From the NCBI GenBank assembly GCA_003243255.1, contig QFQM01000055.1:1-25026 (forward strand): DNA of 25,026 nucleotides, read 5' to 3'. This DNA is from Flavobacterium psychrophilum. Its GTDB lineage: Bacteria > Bacteroidota > Bacteroidia > Flavobacteriales > Flavobacteriaceae. Below, piece after piece: positions 16,938 to 25,026 of the stretch (position 1 is the stretch's first letter; every line of letters starts with the position of its first letter). Both the position numbers and the translations under genes were made by a program. The notes under the pieces are model-generated. The model was not told the origin of the DNA. It saw only the letters and a program-made list of their open reading frames with translations, and made no database searches.

Positions 16938-19334
16938 ATGATTTACCTGTTTTTGATAAAAGCCTTTTTATCAAAAGAATCGGTATGGCTATACAGCTTC
17001 ACCTGCCTGTTCTTCTCTGCGAATTTTCTTCACGGTCAATCTGCTATTAAGGGTACAGTAATAGCTTCAGGAAAGCCTGTATCAGATGCTTTCATTATCC
17101 TGTCTCCTATTAATAAAACATCAATATCTGATAATAACGGCCACTTTTCAATTGAAAACCTTTCCTATGGCGAATACACCCTTACAATATCATCTGTCGG
17201 TTTTAAAGATCATACACAAATTATAACGCTAAAAGACAGCAATCCCTTAGTACTTTCAATTACATTGGAAACCGGTATCATTCTCAATGAGGTCAGTCTC
17301 ACACGCCAAAGAGAAACCAAAAGTCCTGACAATCTTATTAATGCAAAATATAGCGCTATGCCTGTGACCGTTATTGACAGGAATACCATAGCACTTATGG
17401 GCAGCCGTAGGCTAGATGAAGTACTTAAGGAACAGACAGGGCTTGCTATTGTAAACAATATCGGTGGTGGTGCACGTTCAGTGGGACTACAGATGCAGGG
17501 TTTTGGCAGCGAATACATCATGATACTTATCGACGGGCAGCCAATGGTAGGGCGCAACAGCGGTAATTTTGACCTTTCCCGTATTAGCGTCTCTAACATC
17601 GAGCGTATCGAGATTATTAAGGGAGCATCCTCCAGCCTTTATGGTAGCGAAGCCCTGGGCGGAACTATTAACATCATTACGCGTCACGGAGTAACCGATC
17701 CGCAACTGTTAGCCTCAGTAGCCTATGGAAGCCTTAATATCGTTGATGCCACAATTGATGGGGAGACACCAATTTTAAAAGGTAAAGGTTCGGCAAATAT
17801 GGCTGCTAATTATTACAGCACAGACGGATTTAACACCAATACACGATACATTAACGGAACCACCTCTCCTCCGTACGATAATTATAGTCTTCAGGGAAGA
17901 ACAAGATACCAGAGCAGCGAAGCAACATCCTGGGGAATCAGTGGACGCTATGGCTTAAGACGTTCTTTCATGGAGAAGGATTTTGGACTTGGTAATACCT
18001 CCGGGGATAATCAGGACGAACAGGACCTTAATTTGGGTGCCACTTTTGACCATAAATTCAGTGATAAACTTAGAGGAATAACACGTTATTATTTCACTTA
18101 TTACTCTGCCGATATGAGCGTGGCCTGGCAGCAGACCAATTCCACGGCAAGCCAGGACATCTTCCGGCAAACCCTTCATCGCGCAGAACAGCAATTTGCA
18201 TTCAGCACATCTAACAGCTATCGCCTGGTTGGAGGATTGGGCGGCAGTATTGAAACAATGAACGACAATGCCTTAACAGATATTGATAACCTTAGTACTT
18301 TTTTCAGCTACATACAGGGCGACTACAGGCCATTCGAAAAACTTGAATTAGTAGGTGGACTGCGTTATGATCACACCAATAACTTTGGGGGTAGCCTGAA
18401 TCCTAGCGGAGGTATACAATACCATATTTCCCCAAAGACAACGCTAAAGGCCGGTGTGGGCACCGGATTTAAAGCTCCTGATTTCAAGACTAATTATCTG
18501 GTTTTCTACAACCCTGCTGCCAATTACCTCATTATCGGTAATGCCGTTTTGGGGAGTACTCTTGAGCAACTGCAACAGCAGGGTCAAATCAGTGAAATAA
18601 GGCAGTATGTACTGGAACAGGCTGATGGCAACCTGCAGGCCGAAAAGAGTACCTCATATAATATCGGTGCTGTTTGGGATAATGCTAAATCCTTAAAATT
18701 AGAAGGCAGTGCTTTTTACCACTCTGTCCGTAATCAGATCAACAGCATACAGGTTGCCACAGGCACGAACAACGGTATTATCTACACCTATCAAAATCTG
18801 CCCAAAGCGGTTTATAAAGGTTTTGAATTTTCAGCAAAATACACCCCAATTGCCGATATGGAACTCAGCGCAGGCTATCAGTTTCTAATTGCTAAAGACC
18901 TCAGCGTAAAGGATAGTATTCGTGCGGGACGATGGCCTTATAACCAAAACATTCACGACCCGGCTACCGGTAATTCATATGCTCCGAAAGTATCTGATTA
19001 CTGGGGTATTGAGAACCGCTCAAGGCATATGTTTAATATAAGGGCTTTCTATACCTACAAGCCGTGGGATCTGAGTGCCAACATAAGGGTAAATTACAGG
19101 GGTAAATATCCTTTTGGTGACCGGAATGGCAACCATTTTATAGATAAGTACGACACCTTCGTTGCCCAGTACTACCTGATAAATGCTGCTATTGAGAAAA
19201 AACTATTGCAACGGCACCTTAGTCTGCGCATCAGTGTAGACAACTTGTTTGATTACACCGACCCTCTCATGCCCGGCCAGCCCGGACGGATTATACTCGC
19301 AGGAATAAGTTACCGATTTTTTAAGGATATCTAA
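16938..19334 (+). CDS. TonB-dependent outer-membrane receptor, HmuR-like
   Basis: This 798-aa outer-membrane receptor would import a ligand using TonB energy. After an N-terminal signal region (to about residue 34, ending HGQS) comes a carboxypeptidase-regulatory-like domain (about 35-118; GTVIASGKPVSDAFI). A plug domain follows (about 140-250; LDEVLKEQTGLAIV, IEIIKGASSSLYGSEALGG), then the beta-barrel to the end. The barrel has a FRAP-like box FKAP (residues 511-514) and a later NLQAEKS (from 565) in place of the NPNL box, both typical of HmuR/heme receptors. However, no histidine lies between the two boxes, where such receptors usually have one. It opens an operon with HmuY-type lipoproteins (next start 15 bp away), which supports a heme or related tetrapyrrole substrate. 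Cobalamin, siderophore or protein-bound iron cannot be excluded. Confidence 0.88.
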   Translation: MIYLFLIKAFLSKESVWLYSFTCLFFSANFLHGQSAIKGTVIASGKPVSDAFIILSPINKTSISDNNGHFSIENLSYGEYTLTISSVGFKDHTQIITLKDSNPLVLSITLETGIILNEVSLTRQRETKSPDNLINAKYSAMPVTVIDRNTIALMGSRRLDEVLKEQTGLAIVNNIGGGARSVGLQMQGFGSEYIMILIDGQPMVGRNSGNFDLSRISVSNIERIEIIKGASSSLYGSEALGGTINIITRHGVTDPQLLASVAYGSLNIVDATIDGETPILKGKGSANMAANYYSTDGFNTNTRYINGTTSPPYDNYSLQGRTRYQSSEATSWGISGRYGLRRSFMEKDFGLGNTSGDNQDEQDLNLGATFDHKFSDKLRGITRYYFTYYSADMSVAWQQTNSTASQDIFRQTLHRAEQQFAFSTSNSYRLVGGLGGSIETMNDNALTDIDNLSTFFSYIQGDYRPFEKLELVGGLRYDHTNNFGGSLNPSGGIQYHISPKTTLKAGVGTGFKAPDFKTNYLVFYNPAANYLIIGNAVLGSTLEQLQQQGQISEIRQYVLEQADGNLQAEKSTSYNIGAVWDNAKSLKLEGSAFYHSVRNQINSIQVATGTNNGIIYTYQNLPKAVYKGFEFSAKYTPIADMELSAGYQFLIAKDLSVKDSIRAGRWPYNQNIHDPATGNSYAPKVSDYWGIENRSRHMFNIRAFYTYKPWDLSANIRVNYRGKYPFGDRNGNHFIDKYDTFVAQYYLINAAIEKKLLQRHLSLRISVDNLFDYTDPLMPGQPGRIILAGISYRFFKDI

Positions 19335-19349
19335 ATCAATTTAAATACT

Positions 19350-20060
19350 ATGATAAGAACCCAACTAACAAAAACATGGATACTGTTGCTACTCATTACA
19401 GCAGGATTGGTATCCTGTAGCGAAGAAGATCCTACACAGGTAAACCTGCACGACGGCAAAAGTACTGTAATTGAAGACCTTGCCGGTGATACCGGAGCCT
19501 CAATGGGCGATGGTACTGACGGAAAAGAACAACGCCCTTTTCATACGTTTCTTTTCCGTTTCAAAGATAAAAAACAGATCTGGCTGCACACCGAAGCAGA
19601 TTCACTGCAATACATGAAATCCAACGACTGGGACATTGCCTTTACAGGTCCCTATAACAGCGAAGTATATGTAAACAATGCCAACTATCAGTACAATCCT
19701 GGATTTGAAGGCCCGGCAGTAAATACCGCTGTGGTAAAGCTGGATATGGCTTATGAAAATATTACTGAGGCTCCTGAAGATGCTGAGTTTGACAACAGCG
19801 ACATCACAAAAATTGGCTGGTCGTCTTCAGCAAGTTCAGCCGGATGGTTTTTTTACAGCCTTGAGACTCATATTATGCAGTCTATACCTAACAGGTCTTA
19901 CATAATACGTCTGCCTGACGGAAAATATGCTAAACTGCAATTAATAAATGCTTACAAGGGTAATCCACCTGCGGTTACCGACCTTAACTGGCCTGCCCCC
20001 TATTTTACTTTTAGATACTATGTACAGGAAGACGGCAGCAAAAATCTAAATACTAAATAA
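19350..20060 (+). CDS. HmuY-family surface lipoprotein (first copy)
   Basis: This 236-aa lipoprotein has a signal peptide with lipobox GLVSC (Cys23). It is followed by SEED, an acidic export signal of the kind that sends Bacteroidota lipoproteins to the cell surface. The remainder matches the HmuY family: WDIAF near residue 94, GWFFYSLETHIM near 165-175, then SYIIRLPDGKYAKLQLINAYKG and a final FTFRYYVQEDG strand. HmuY of Porphyromonas binds heme and passes it to the receptor HmuR, and the gene here directly follows an HmuR-like receptor. The heme-ligand residues are not obvious: Thr follows WDIAF, but a His is present in the THIM segment. The substrate is therefore inferred from family and context. 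Confidence 0.85.
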   Translation: MIRTQLTKTWILLLLITAGLVSCSEEDPTQVNLHDGKSTVIEDLAGDTGASMGDGTDGKEQRPFHTFLFRFKDKKQIWLHTEADSLQYMKSNDWDIAFTGPYNSEVYVNNANYQYNPGFEGPAVNTAVVKLDMAYENITEAPEDAEFDNSDITKIGWSSSASSAGWFFYSLETHIMQSIPNRSYIIRLPDGKYAKLQLINAYKGNPPAVTDLNWPAPYFTFRYYVQEDGSKNLNTK

Positions 20061-20064
20061 ACAA

Positions 20065-20874
20065 ATGATGAAAAAAACAATTCTTCCGGCCAAAACTATC
20101 TTAAAGCAATTCATTATGCTTTTTATAATAGCTTCAGCTTTGACCGCTTGTTCGGGTGATGATGACAGTACACCTACAGACAATGGCAATGGTGGTGTGG
20201 TTACCCCTGAGCCTGAGCCTTCAGACGATATGTTCTATAAGGTGATACGCGTACAGAATTATCAGGGCAGCACCTCTGACGATAATCCTACCGCACCTTC
20301 TGCTACACTGTATTACAGCCTGGAACAAAACAAGCCTATGGATCCTTCTTATGCCCGTACCCGAAAATGGGATCTGGCGTTTGGTGGGCTGTATGCCAGT
20401 TTTCTATCGGGAAACAATGGCAGCAACAGCCAAAACAACGGTTATCAGGCAGGTGGTGTTGGCGGTATAGCTATAGTAGCCCAACACTTTGATCAAGTAA
20501 CAGACATCCCCGAGGATAGTGCCTTTAAAACAGGTGTAGACCTTATTGGTACTGATGATGCCGGAGCCTTTGGAGGAGGAACAGGCTGGTACCTGTATGA
20601 TTTTGACGGCAATATTGTAGGAGACAGCAGTGAAGAGAAGTCGCATGTAGCTTATGCTCTTGGCGAAGGCCTTACACTGGCAGACGGTACTGCTATACCT
20701 GCCCGTACAATTATCTTAAAAACAGCTAACGGAAATTATGCCAAGATCAAAATGATCTCGGTTTATAAGGATGCTTTTACTCCATCGGAATGGTTTAAGA
20801 CTACACCACACATGTACTACACCTTTGAATATGTAATGGTTCCTAAGGGAAGTACCAAATTTGAAATCCATTAA
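20065..20874 (+). CDS. HmuY-family surface lipoprotein (second copy)
   Basis: This 269-aa lipoprotein starts 4 nt after the previous gene. ATG codons at 20065 and 20068 are both usable. The lipobox is ALTAC (Cys29), followed by SGDDDS, again an acidic surface-export type signal, and a low-complexity Thr/Asn/Gly/Pro linker. The HmuY pattern is clear: KWDLAFGG, GGTGWYLYDF, then TIILKTANGNYAKIKMISVYK and a final YYTFEYVMVPKG strand. Compared with the first copy it has a Gly/Asn-rich insert around residues 115-130 and a longer loop before TIILKT. It probably binds the same class of ligand as its neighbour or hands it on to the receptor. That division of labour is inference. Confidence 0.85.
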   Translation: MMKKTILPAKTILKQFIMLFIIASALTACSGDDDSTPTDNGNGGVVTPEPEPSDDMFYKVIRVQNYQGSTSDDNPTAPSATLYYSLEQNKPMDPSYARTRKWDLAFGGLYASFLSGNNGSNSQNNGYQAGGVGGIAIVAQHFDQVTDIPEDSAFKTGVDLIGTDDAGAFGGGTGWYLYDFDGNIVGDSSEEKSHVAYALGEGLTLADGTAIPARTIILKTANGNYAKIKMISVYKDAFTPSEWFKTTPHMYYTFEYVMVPKGSTKFEIH

Positions 20875-20894
20875 TTAACACAAATAAAAACCAA

Positions 20895-21638
20895 ATGATC
20901 AAATCTAGATTACCGCTGGCATTATTGGCTCTGCCTCTGCTGGCACTCTTCTCGTGTACCGATGAAGAAGACAGATGGACCGATGTAAAAGGCGATCCTG
21001 TTACCGAAATCATTACCGAAAGAGACAACAACCGTATCGTTGCATTCAATGTAGTGAATCCGGGTGAGGCACAGACTATTCACAGTGCTGTAAACAATAT
21101 TGACAAGACCATAACAGTCTATCTGCCTTCTTATTACGAGTACCAGTACCTTGAGGTAAACATCGACCTGCCCGAAGGTACAACAGTAGCACCTGCTGAA
21201 GACGAGCTTATCCCTGTATTCAGTCAGACTCCAGTGACATATACGGTAACCGCAACAGACGGTACAACAGCTACCTATACCATAAACATTGAGATTCAGC
21301 AGCCGGAGCTGTTTGTAGATGAGTATGTAGATCCATGGGGCATGGAGGGCACACCGGTTATACCTGTGCTTGGTGGTGGCATAAAGCTTACCGGTAAGAA
21401 CTTTATCCCTTCTTATGAGGTAACAAAAGTATTTGTGGTAGATGCCCAGGGTAACAAGCTTTGGCAGCTAAAACAATACAATGAAGGTTATGACATCTTT
21501 ACTTTCTCTGCAATGTTTGTATTTGTGGACAGTCTGGATAACCTCCCTACACTTGACCCGAATACGGACTATTATTTCAGGATGGAATGTTATGACCTGA
21601 ATTATACGACCACATCACCATTCCGTATAACAAACTAA
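20895..21638 (+). CDS. Surface lipoprotein with DUF5018-like domain
   Basis: This 247-aa lipoprotein (lipobox ALFSC, Cys21, then TDEEDR) follows the second HmuY gene by 20 bp. Residues of about 50-135 resemble the DUF5018-type beta-sandwich of Bacteroidota: a strand of the form IVAFNVVNPGEAQTI, then TTVAPAEDE and VTYTVTATDGTTATYTINIE. The C-terminal half (IKLTGKNFIPSYEVTKVFVV onward) looks like an IPT/TIG-like Ig domain. No catalytic motif is visible. It shares its domain layout with the last gene of the operon (22604-23629). A structural or ligand-capturing partner of the receptor is the likeliest role, judged from the operon alone. Confidence 0.75.
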   Translation: MIKSRLPLALLALPLLALFSCTDEEDRWTDVKGDPVTEIITERDNNRIVAFNVVNPGEAQTIHSAVNNIDKTITVYLPSYYEYQYLEVNIDLPEGTTVAPAEDELIPVFSQTPVTYTVTATDGTTATYTINIEIQQPELFVDEYVDPWGMEGTPVIPVLGGGIKLTGKNFIPSYEVTKVFVVDAQGNKLWQLKQYNEGYDIFTFSAMFVFVDSLDNLPTLDPNTDYYFRMECYDLNYTTTSPFRITN

Positions 21639-21710
21639 GATAAAAATAATGCCTGCCTGTAGCGCAGCGGTAAGCGATAAAAGCCAATTAATCCAATTAA
21701 ATTTAAAATA

Positions 21711-22388
21711 ATGAAAAAAATAATTTTATCGATTGTAGCACTGGCTGCTATTAGCCTTACCTCTTGCAGCACAGATGACAATTCTGCTGAAACACAAGCA
21801 ATAGATAATGAAACCCAGACAAAATCGGGAGCAATATGCTCGGTTAACACCGCATCGGTGACTGTAAACCGTACTGCGTCTCCTTCATCGACTTACACCA
21901 ACTGGCAGACAGTTCCGGTAACCATCAACGGGGAACTGGACATTCAGTTTGAAGGTATTTATGGTGGATCGATTCGTCCGGCAACCCCTTCACAAAACTG
22001 GTATGTAAGCACCGTGCCGCTTAATACCGCATGTGGAGACTGGGATCTTTGGAAAAGCAGCATCAGCGTTAAGAACGGAAGTGCGGCTAACGTAGGTAGC
22101 GCGCCTTCTGCAAATCCATATAATGTATTAGGATACAACGGTATTATTGGTCTTGACAATTACGGCCTGGGCTATTACAGCTATAACATCCTTACGCACG
22201 TAATGACGCCATCAAGGGCTATTGTGATATGGAAAGATAATGCAGGAGCAGGTTCATCTTCTTACAATTCTACTGCTGCGGCTTCATCTTCAAGCGTATA
22301 CCTGCTTAAAGTTACGAGCATAGTACCAGGTACTTCTGGTTCAACAACCAACAGTACTATTAACTATACATGGACCAAAGTAAAATAA
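21711..22388 (+). CDS. Lipoprotein, probable divergent HmuY-family member (third copy)
   Basis: This 225-aa lipoprotein has lipobox SLTSC (Cys19) followed by STDDN. I do not recognise the N-terminal half. The C-terminal half follows the HmuY pattern of the first copy closely: GYYSYNILTHVMTPSRAIVI here lines up with GWFFYSLETHIM...RSYII there, followed by YLLKVTSIVPG and a final TINYTWTKVK strand. The shared TH-[IV]-M segment is notable. It lacks the WDIAF motif, although WDLWKSS appears at a similar place. A 72-bp gap precedes it. Family membership is a motif-based inference. Confidence 0.7.
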   Translation: MKKIILSIVALAAISLTSCSTDDNSAETQAIDNETQTKSGAICSVNTASVTVNRTASPSSTYTNWQTVPVTINGELDIQFEGIYGGSIRPATPSQNWYVSTVPLNTACGDWDLWKSSISVKNGSAANVGSAPSANPYNVLGYNGIIGLDNYGLGYYSYNILTHVMTPSRAIVIWKDNAGAGSSSYNSTAAASSSSVYLLKVTSIVPGTSGSTTNSTINYTWTKVK

Positions 22389-22402
22389 TGTAATAAAAAA
22401 GC

Positions 22403-22486
22403 ATGGACAGGCAAAACAAAAGATACCACAGCAAAGGCAGGCCCGCTATTGAATGTGATATTAAAGATTTGTTTACCCGCCCATGA
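22403..22486 (+). CDS. Doubtful short ORF (27 aa) in the operon gap
   Basis: This frame encodes MDRQNKRYHSKGRPAIECDI and seven more residues. It sits in the 215-bp gap between the fourth and fifth lipoprotein genes. Its stop overlaps the start of the next short frame (ATGA at 22483-22486). The KGRPA stretch is basic and DNA-binding-like but too short to assign. The region looks less AT-rich than the true intergenic stretches here. It could be a remnant, a frameshifted small gene or chance. Confidence 0.15.
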   Translation: MDRQNKRYHSKGRPAIECDIKDLFTRP

Positions 22487-22617
22487 CAGAAAAAACGGCT
22501 TCTGAAGATTACCGTTACGTTGCAAGTGCAGGCATTTTAAAACATATGCTGACTTACAGAGTTGGCAAAAATAAAAATATAATAGATATTAATATACTTT
22601 ACAATGAATATATATAA
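22483..22617 (+). CDS. Doubtful short ORF (44 aa) overlapping the next gene's start
   Basis: This frame begins MTEKTASEDYRYVASAGILK and ends at a TAA at 22615-22617, 14 nt inside the lipoprotein gene that starts at 22604. It has no signal peptide or known motif. Together with the preceding 27-aa frame it could be one small protein split by a frameshift or two coupled micro-ORFs. Neither is supported beyond an open frame and the ATGA overlap. Confidence 0.2.
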   Translation: MTEKTASEDYRYVASAGILKHMLTYRVGKNKNIIDINILYNEYI

Positions 22618-23629
22618 ACATAGCAGCCGCCTTTTGGGAAGTGTCGCACTTATTGCCATTCTTTCGCTAAATGCATCATGCGAAACAGATTACATTGACC
22701 GCGTTAACAATATACCCGGTGATGTAATACAGGTACCCGGATACACACATATCGAATCGTTCAGTTTTGCCGGCCCTGATGAAGGGCAAACCATAAAAGC
22801 TGCCATAACCGAAAATGAGATTATTGTGCTTTGGAGTGCTTACAACCCTCTTCCCGAAACCATAACCCCTTCAATCATTCTTGGTGATGGAGCTACAATT
22901 GCCCCTGTTTCAGATACAGCGGTTCCGTTTACAAACGGTACTGTATTTACCGTTACTTCAGAGGCGGGTACAACAAAAGAGTATACCCTGAAAATTGACC
23001 TGAGACAGGTAGAACCAACCTACACCCAGATTGGTAACAGTGCATACGTTCTGGGAGATCTTCAGAAGGAAATAAATATTGGTACAAGCGGACAGGGAGC
23101 GATAGATAACCTGTTACTTGATATCAGCCAAACAAGAGTTTATTTTGTTTCTGCCGCCGACCAGACAACTGAATTTGATGCCGAAGTGGTATTTATGGGA
23201 TTAGGGCAGGTACCATATGACAACTACGGTATCTACTACTTCCTCCCTGATGATATGCCTGCAGGTATGTATGATATCAGGATACAAAACGGAAAATATC
23301 TTATTATGAATCCAGAAGGAAGCCAATTCCAGAACGAGGTAAGATTACCTGACGCATTTAGCGTTACGCGTTACGGCTTCCCTGCAAATCTGTCTGCCGG
23401 GCAAACCATTGAAGCAAGAGGCGCCATGCTGGACCAGACAACAAGTGTTGAAATATATAACAGTAATAATGATCCTGTAATTACATATCCTTTAGAGATT
23501 GTATCAGTTTCGCCATACAGGATAACCCTTAAGGTACCGGCAGGAACTCCGGCTGGTTCATACAACAGGATGCGTTTTCACCGTGGGGAAGAAAGTACTC
23601 TTACTGCAAACGCCATTACAGTACAATAA
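22604..23629 (+). CDS. Surface lipoprotein with DUF5018-like and IPT/TIG-like domains
   Basis: This 341-aa lipoprotein has lipobox LNASC (Cys26) followed by ETDYID. Residues of about 50-130 match the DUF5018-like domain seen in the 247-aa lipoprotein: ESFSFAGPDEGQTIKAAI, GATIAPVSDTAVPFTNG, FTVTSEAGTTKEYTLKIDL. Two further beta-rich segments follow. One contains YYFLPDDMPAGMYDIRIQNG, and the last contains VTRYGFPANLSAGQTIEARG and LKVPAGTPAGSYNRMRFHRG, which are IPT/TIG-like. It is probably the last gene of the receptor operon, since the strong terminator at 23656-23684 follows directly. The role is unknown; surface ligand binding or support of the receptor complex is inferred from context. Confidence 0.75.
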   Translation: MNIYKHSSRLLGSVALIAILSLNASCETDYIDRVNNIPGDVIQVPGYTHIESFSFAGPDEGQTIKAAITENEIIVLWSAYNPLPETITPSIILGDGATIAPVSDTAVPFTNGTVFTVTSEAGTTKEYTLKIDLRQVEPTYTQIGNSAYVLGDLQKEINIGTSGQGAIDNLLLDISQTRVYFVSAADQTTEFDAEVVFMGLGQVPYDNYGIYYFLPDDMPAGMYDIRIQNGKYLIMNPEGSQFQNEVRLPDAFSVTRYGFPANLSAGQTIEARGAMLDQTTSVEIYNSNNDPVITYPLEIVSVSPYRITLKVPAGTPAGSYNRMRFHRGEESTLTANAITVQ

Positions 23630-23655
23630 CTCTTTAGATTACAGCCATATAAAAA

Positions 23656-23684
23656 AAGAACCACTCATAATTTGAGTGGTTCTT
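23656..23684. terminator. Strong bidirectional hairpin terminator
   Basis: AAGAACCACTCA (23656-23667) pairs perfectly over 12 bp with TGAGTGGTTCTT (23673-23684) around a 5-nt loop. A run of A directly before it becomes a T tract on the - strand. It ends metE on the - strand and, with the T-rich arm, also the receptor operon on the + strand. The two converge here. Confidence 0.9.
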
Positions 23685-23728
23685 CCTGTTTTAAAGTATC
23701 TCAAAAAAGGACAAAATCTACAGAACTT

Positions 23729-25026
23729 CTAAATAGCTTCTGTAAGCTGATTTCTTTTCTCCCGCATTGCTTTGGCAGCATTAACCATTGCTAACAATGC
23801 CTTTTTAGTTTCATCCCAATGACGTGTTTTTAGTCCGCAGTCAGGATTCACCCATAGCTGACCGGAAGGTATAAGTGCCTGTGCCTTATCCAGAAGATTT
23901 ACCATTTCTGATTTAGATGGCACCCTTGGAGAATGGATATCATAAACTCCCGGACCTATATCGTTCGGATAATTAAAGTCTGCAAAGGCATCAAGAAGTT
24001 CCATTTGCGAACGCGAACATTCAATAGTAATTACGTCAGCATCCATGTTAGCAATATCCTCAATAATATCATTGAACTCAGAATAACACATATGGGTATG
24101 TATCTGTGTAGCATCTTCAACAACTGAGGCAGATACCCTGAAAGCCTTTATAGACCAGTCAAGATACTGGGGCCAGTCTGCTTTTTTTAATGGCAGTCCT
24201 TCCCTTATGGCCGGCTCATCAATCTGAATAACCTTAACACCTGCTTTCTCAAGGTCGGCTACTTCATCTCTTATAGCCAGAGCAATCTGAAAGCAGGTTT
24301 GTGAACGGGGCTGGTCATCCCTTACAAAAGACCATTGCAATATCGTTACAGGCCCTGTAAGCATCCCTTTAACAGGCTTGTCGGTTAACGATTGGGCATA
24401 TTGTGTCCAGTATACCGTCATAGGTTCCGGCCTGCTTACATCTCCAAATATTACCGGAGGCTTTACACAACGGCTTCCGTAGCTCTGCACCCAGCCGTAT
24501 TGCGTAAACACAAATCCTTTAAGCTGTTCTCCAAAGTATTCAACCATATCGTTGCGCTCAAATTCACCATGTACCAGCACATCAAGCCCAACTTCTTCCT
24601 GAAAGCGTATAGTTTCTTCTGTTTCTTTTTTCAGTAGTGCTTCATACTGGCTTTTAGTAAGCTCATCTTTTTTGAACCTGGCCCTCCATGAACGCACTTC
24701 GGGAGTTTGCGGGAATGAACCTATTGTGGTTGTGGGATATAATGGAAGATTCAGCTCTTTTGTCTGTAATGCATTACGAACGGAAAAACTGTTTTTTCGG
24801 CGGGCTGTATCTTCTGTTATGCCTGCAACCCTTTCTTTTACATTTGTATTATGGATAAGCTCTGAAGTTTTACGCCTGTCATTATCCTCAATGTTTTTCT
24901 TCAAAGCCGTTGCAGCTGTAGTTATATTCTCGCTATTAGCCAGCTGTTTGATGGTGACAACTTCGGTAAGCTTTTGTTTTGCAAAGGCAAGCCATGATTT
25001 TATCTCAGCAGTAAGCACCGATTCGT
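23729..25026 (-). CDS. metE: Cobalamin-independent methionine synthase, C-terminal part (cut by window edge)
   Basis: MetE transfers the methyl group of 5-methyltetrahydropteroyltri-L-glutamate to homocysteine to make methionine, in the cytoplasm and without B12. About 430 residues are present, somewhat more than half the usual 750-770 aa; the frame stays open to the right edge, so the true start lies outside. The catalytic C-terminal barrel is complete: [19 protein letters not shown], then [20 protein letters not shown], then [20 protein letters not shown]. The zinc ligands are visible: His and Cys in THMCYSEF (24092-24094 and 24086-24088), Glu in TIECSRSQ (24020-24022) and Cys in [11 protein letters not shown] (23837-23839). 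The N-terminal homologous barrel and any leader riboswitch are not in view. No truncation or frameshift is seen. Confidence 0.97.
   Translation of the reverse strand, partial: ESVLTAEIKSWLAFAKQKLTEVVTIKQLANSENITTAATALKKNIEDNDRRKTSELIHNTNVKERVAGITEDTARRKNSFSVRNALQTKELNLPLYPTTTIGSFPQTPEVRSWRARFKKDELTKSQYEALLKKETEETIRFQEEVGLDVLVHGEFERNDMVEYFGEQLKGFVFTQYGWVQSYGSRCVKPPVIFGDVSRPEPMTVYWTQYAQSLTDKPVKGMLTGPVTILQWSFVRDDQPRSQTCFQIALAIRDEVADLEKAGVKVIQIDEPAIREGLPLKKADWPQYLDWSIKAFRVSASVVEDATQIHTHMCYSEFNDIIEDIANMDADVITIECSRSQMELLDAFADFNYPNDIGPGVYDIHSPRVPSKSEMVNLLDKAQALIPSGQLWVNPDCGLKTRHWDETKKALLAMVNAAKAMREKRNQLTEAI

Noticed and set aside
17210..18194. - strand open frames within the receptor gene
   Set aside because: They lie opposite well-defined plug and barrel sequence and have no independent features.
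21659..21677. tRNA-like stretch GTAGCGCAGCGGTAAGCG between two lipoprotein genes
   Set aside because: It resembles a tRNA D-arm only; there is no acceptor stem, anticodon arm or T-arm, and the gap is 72 bp.

Overview
The window looks like chromosome of a member of the Bacteroidota, most likely the Flavobacteriaceae. The evidence is AT-rich DNA without clear Shine-Dalgarno sites, TAnnTTTG-type promoter elements, a type IX secretion (T9SS) C-terminal sorting domain, SusC/TonB-style receptors with an N-terminal carboxypeptidase-regulatory-like domain, and many lipoproteins with acidic residues just after the lipid-anchored cysteine. Both ends are cut inside genes: a sensor histidine kinase on the left and metE on the right.

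Layout. 3-527 (+) is the end of a histidine kinase, facing a small XRE-type regulator (530-763, -); the stop codons are 2 nt apart. 764-1461 holds no convincing gene. It has a nested inverted repeat at the regulator's start, a good Bacteroidota-type promoter near 1079-1107 with no ORF behind it, and hairpins ending in a likely terminator at 1334-1359, so a small RNA is possible. 1462-16482 (-) reads as one operon transcribed right to left: a T9SS-sorted surface protein (622 aa), a 4127-aa SpvB/TcB-RHS toxin-like giant, and a small secreted protein (238 aa) at the position an immunity gene would occupy. The giant ends in a consensus RHS cleavage motif followed by a 242-aa tip. This tip carries the His-Gly and Ala-Cys signature of a clan CD (caspase/CHAT/DUF4347-like) cysteine peptidase.

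16483-16937 is a divergent, AT-rich promoter region. 16938-23629 (+) is a six-gene operon: a TonB-dependent receptor of HmuR type followed by five lipoproteins. Two are clear HmuY-family proteins, one is a divergent probable HmuY relative, and two share a DUF5018-like domain. The set suggests surface capture and outer-membrane import of heme or another iron/tetrapyrrole ligand, although the receptor lacks the expected histidine between its FRAP-like and NPNL-like boxes. A strong bidirectional hairpin (23656-23684) separates this operon from metE (23729 to the right edge, -), the cobalamin-independent methionine synthase.

The most interesting unit is the toxin operon, which combines a T9SS-sorted partner, a one-piece TcB-TcC-like shell with a calcium-type repeat insertion, a putative caspase-fold tip and a secreted candidate immunity protein. 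Functions here are inferred from sequence motifs only; no database search was run.
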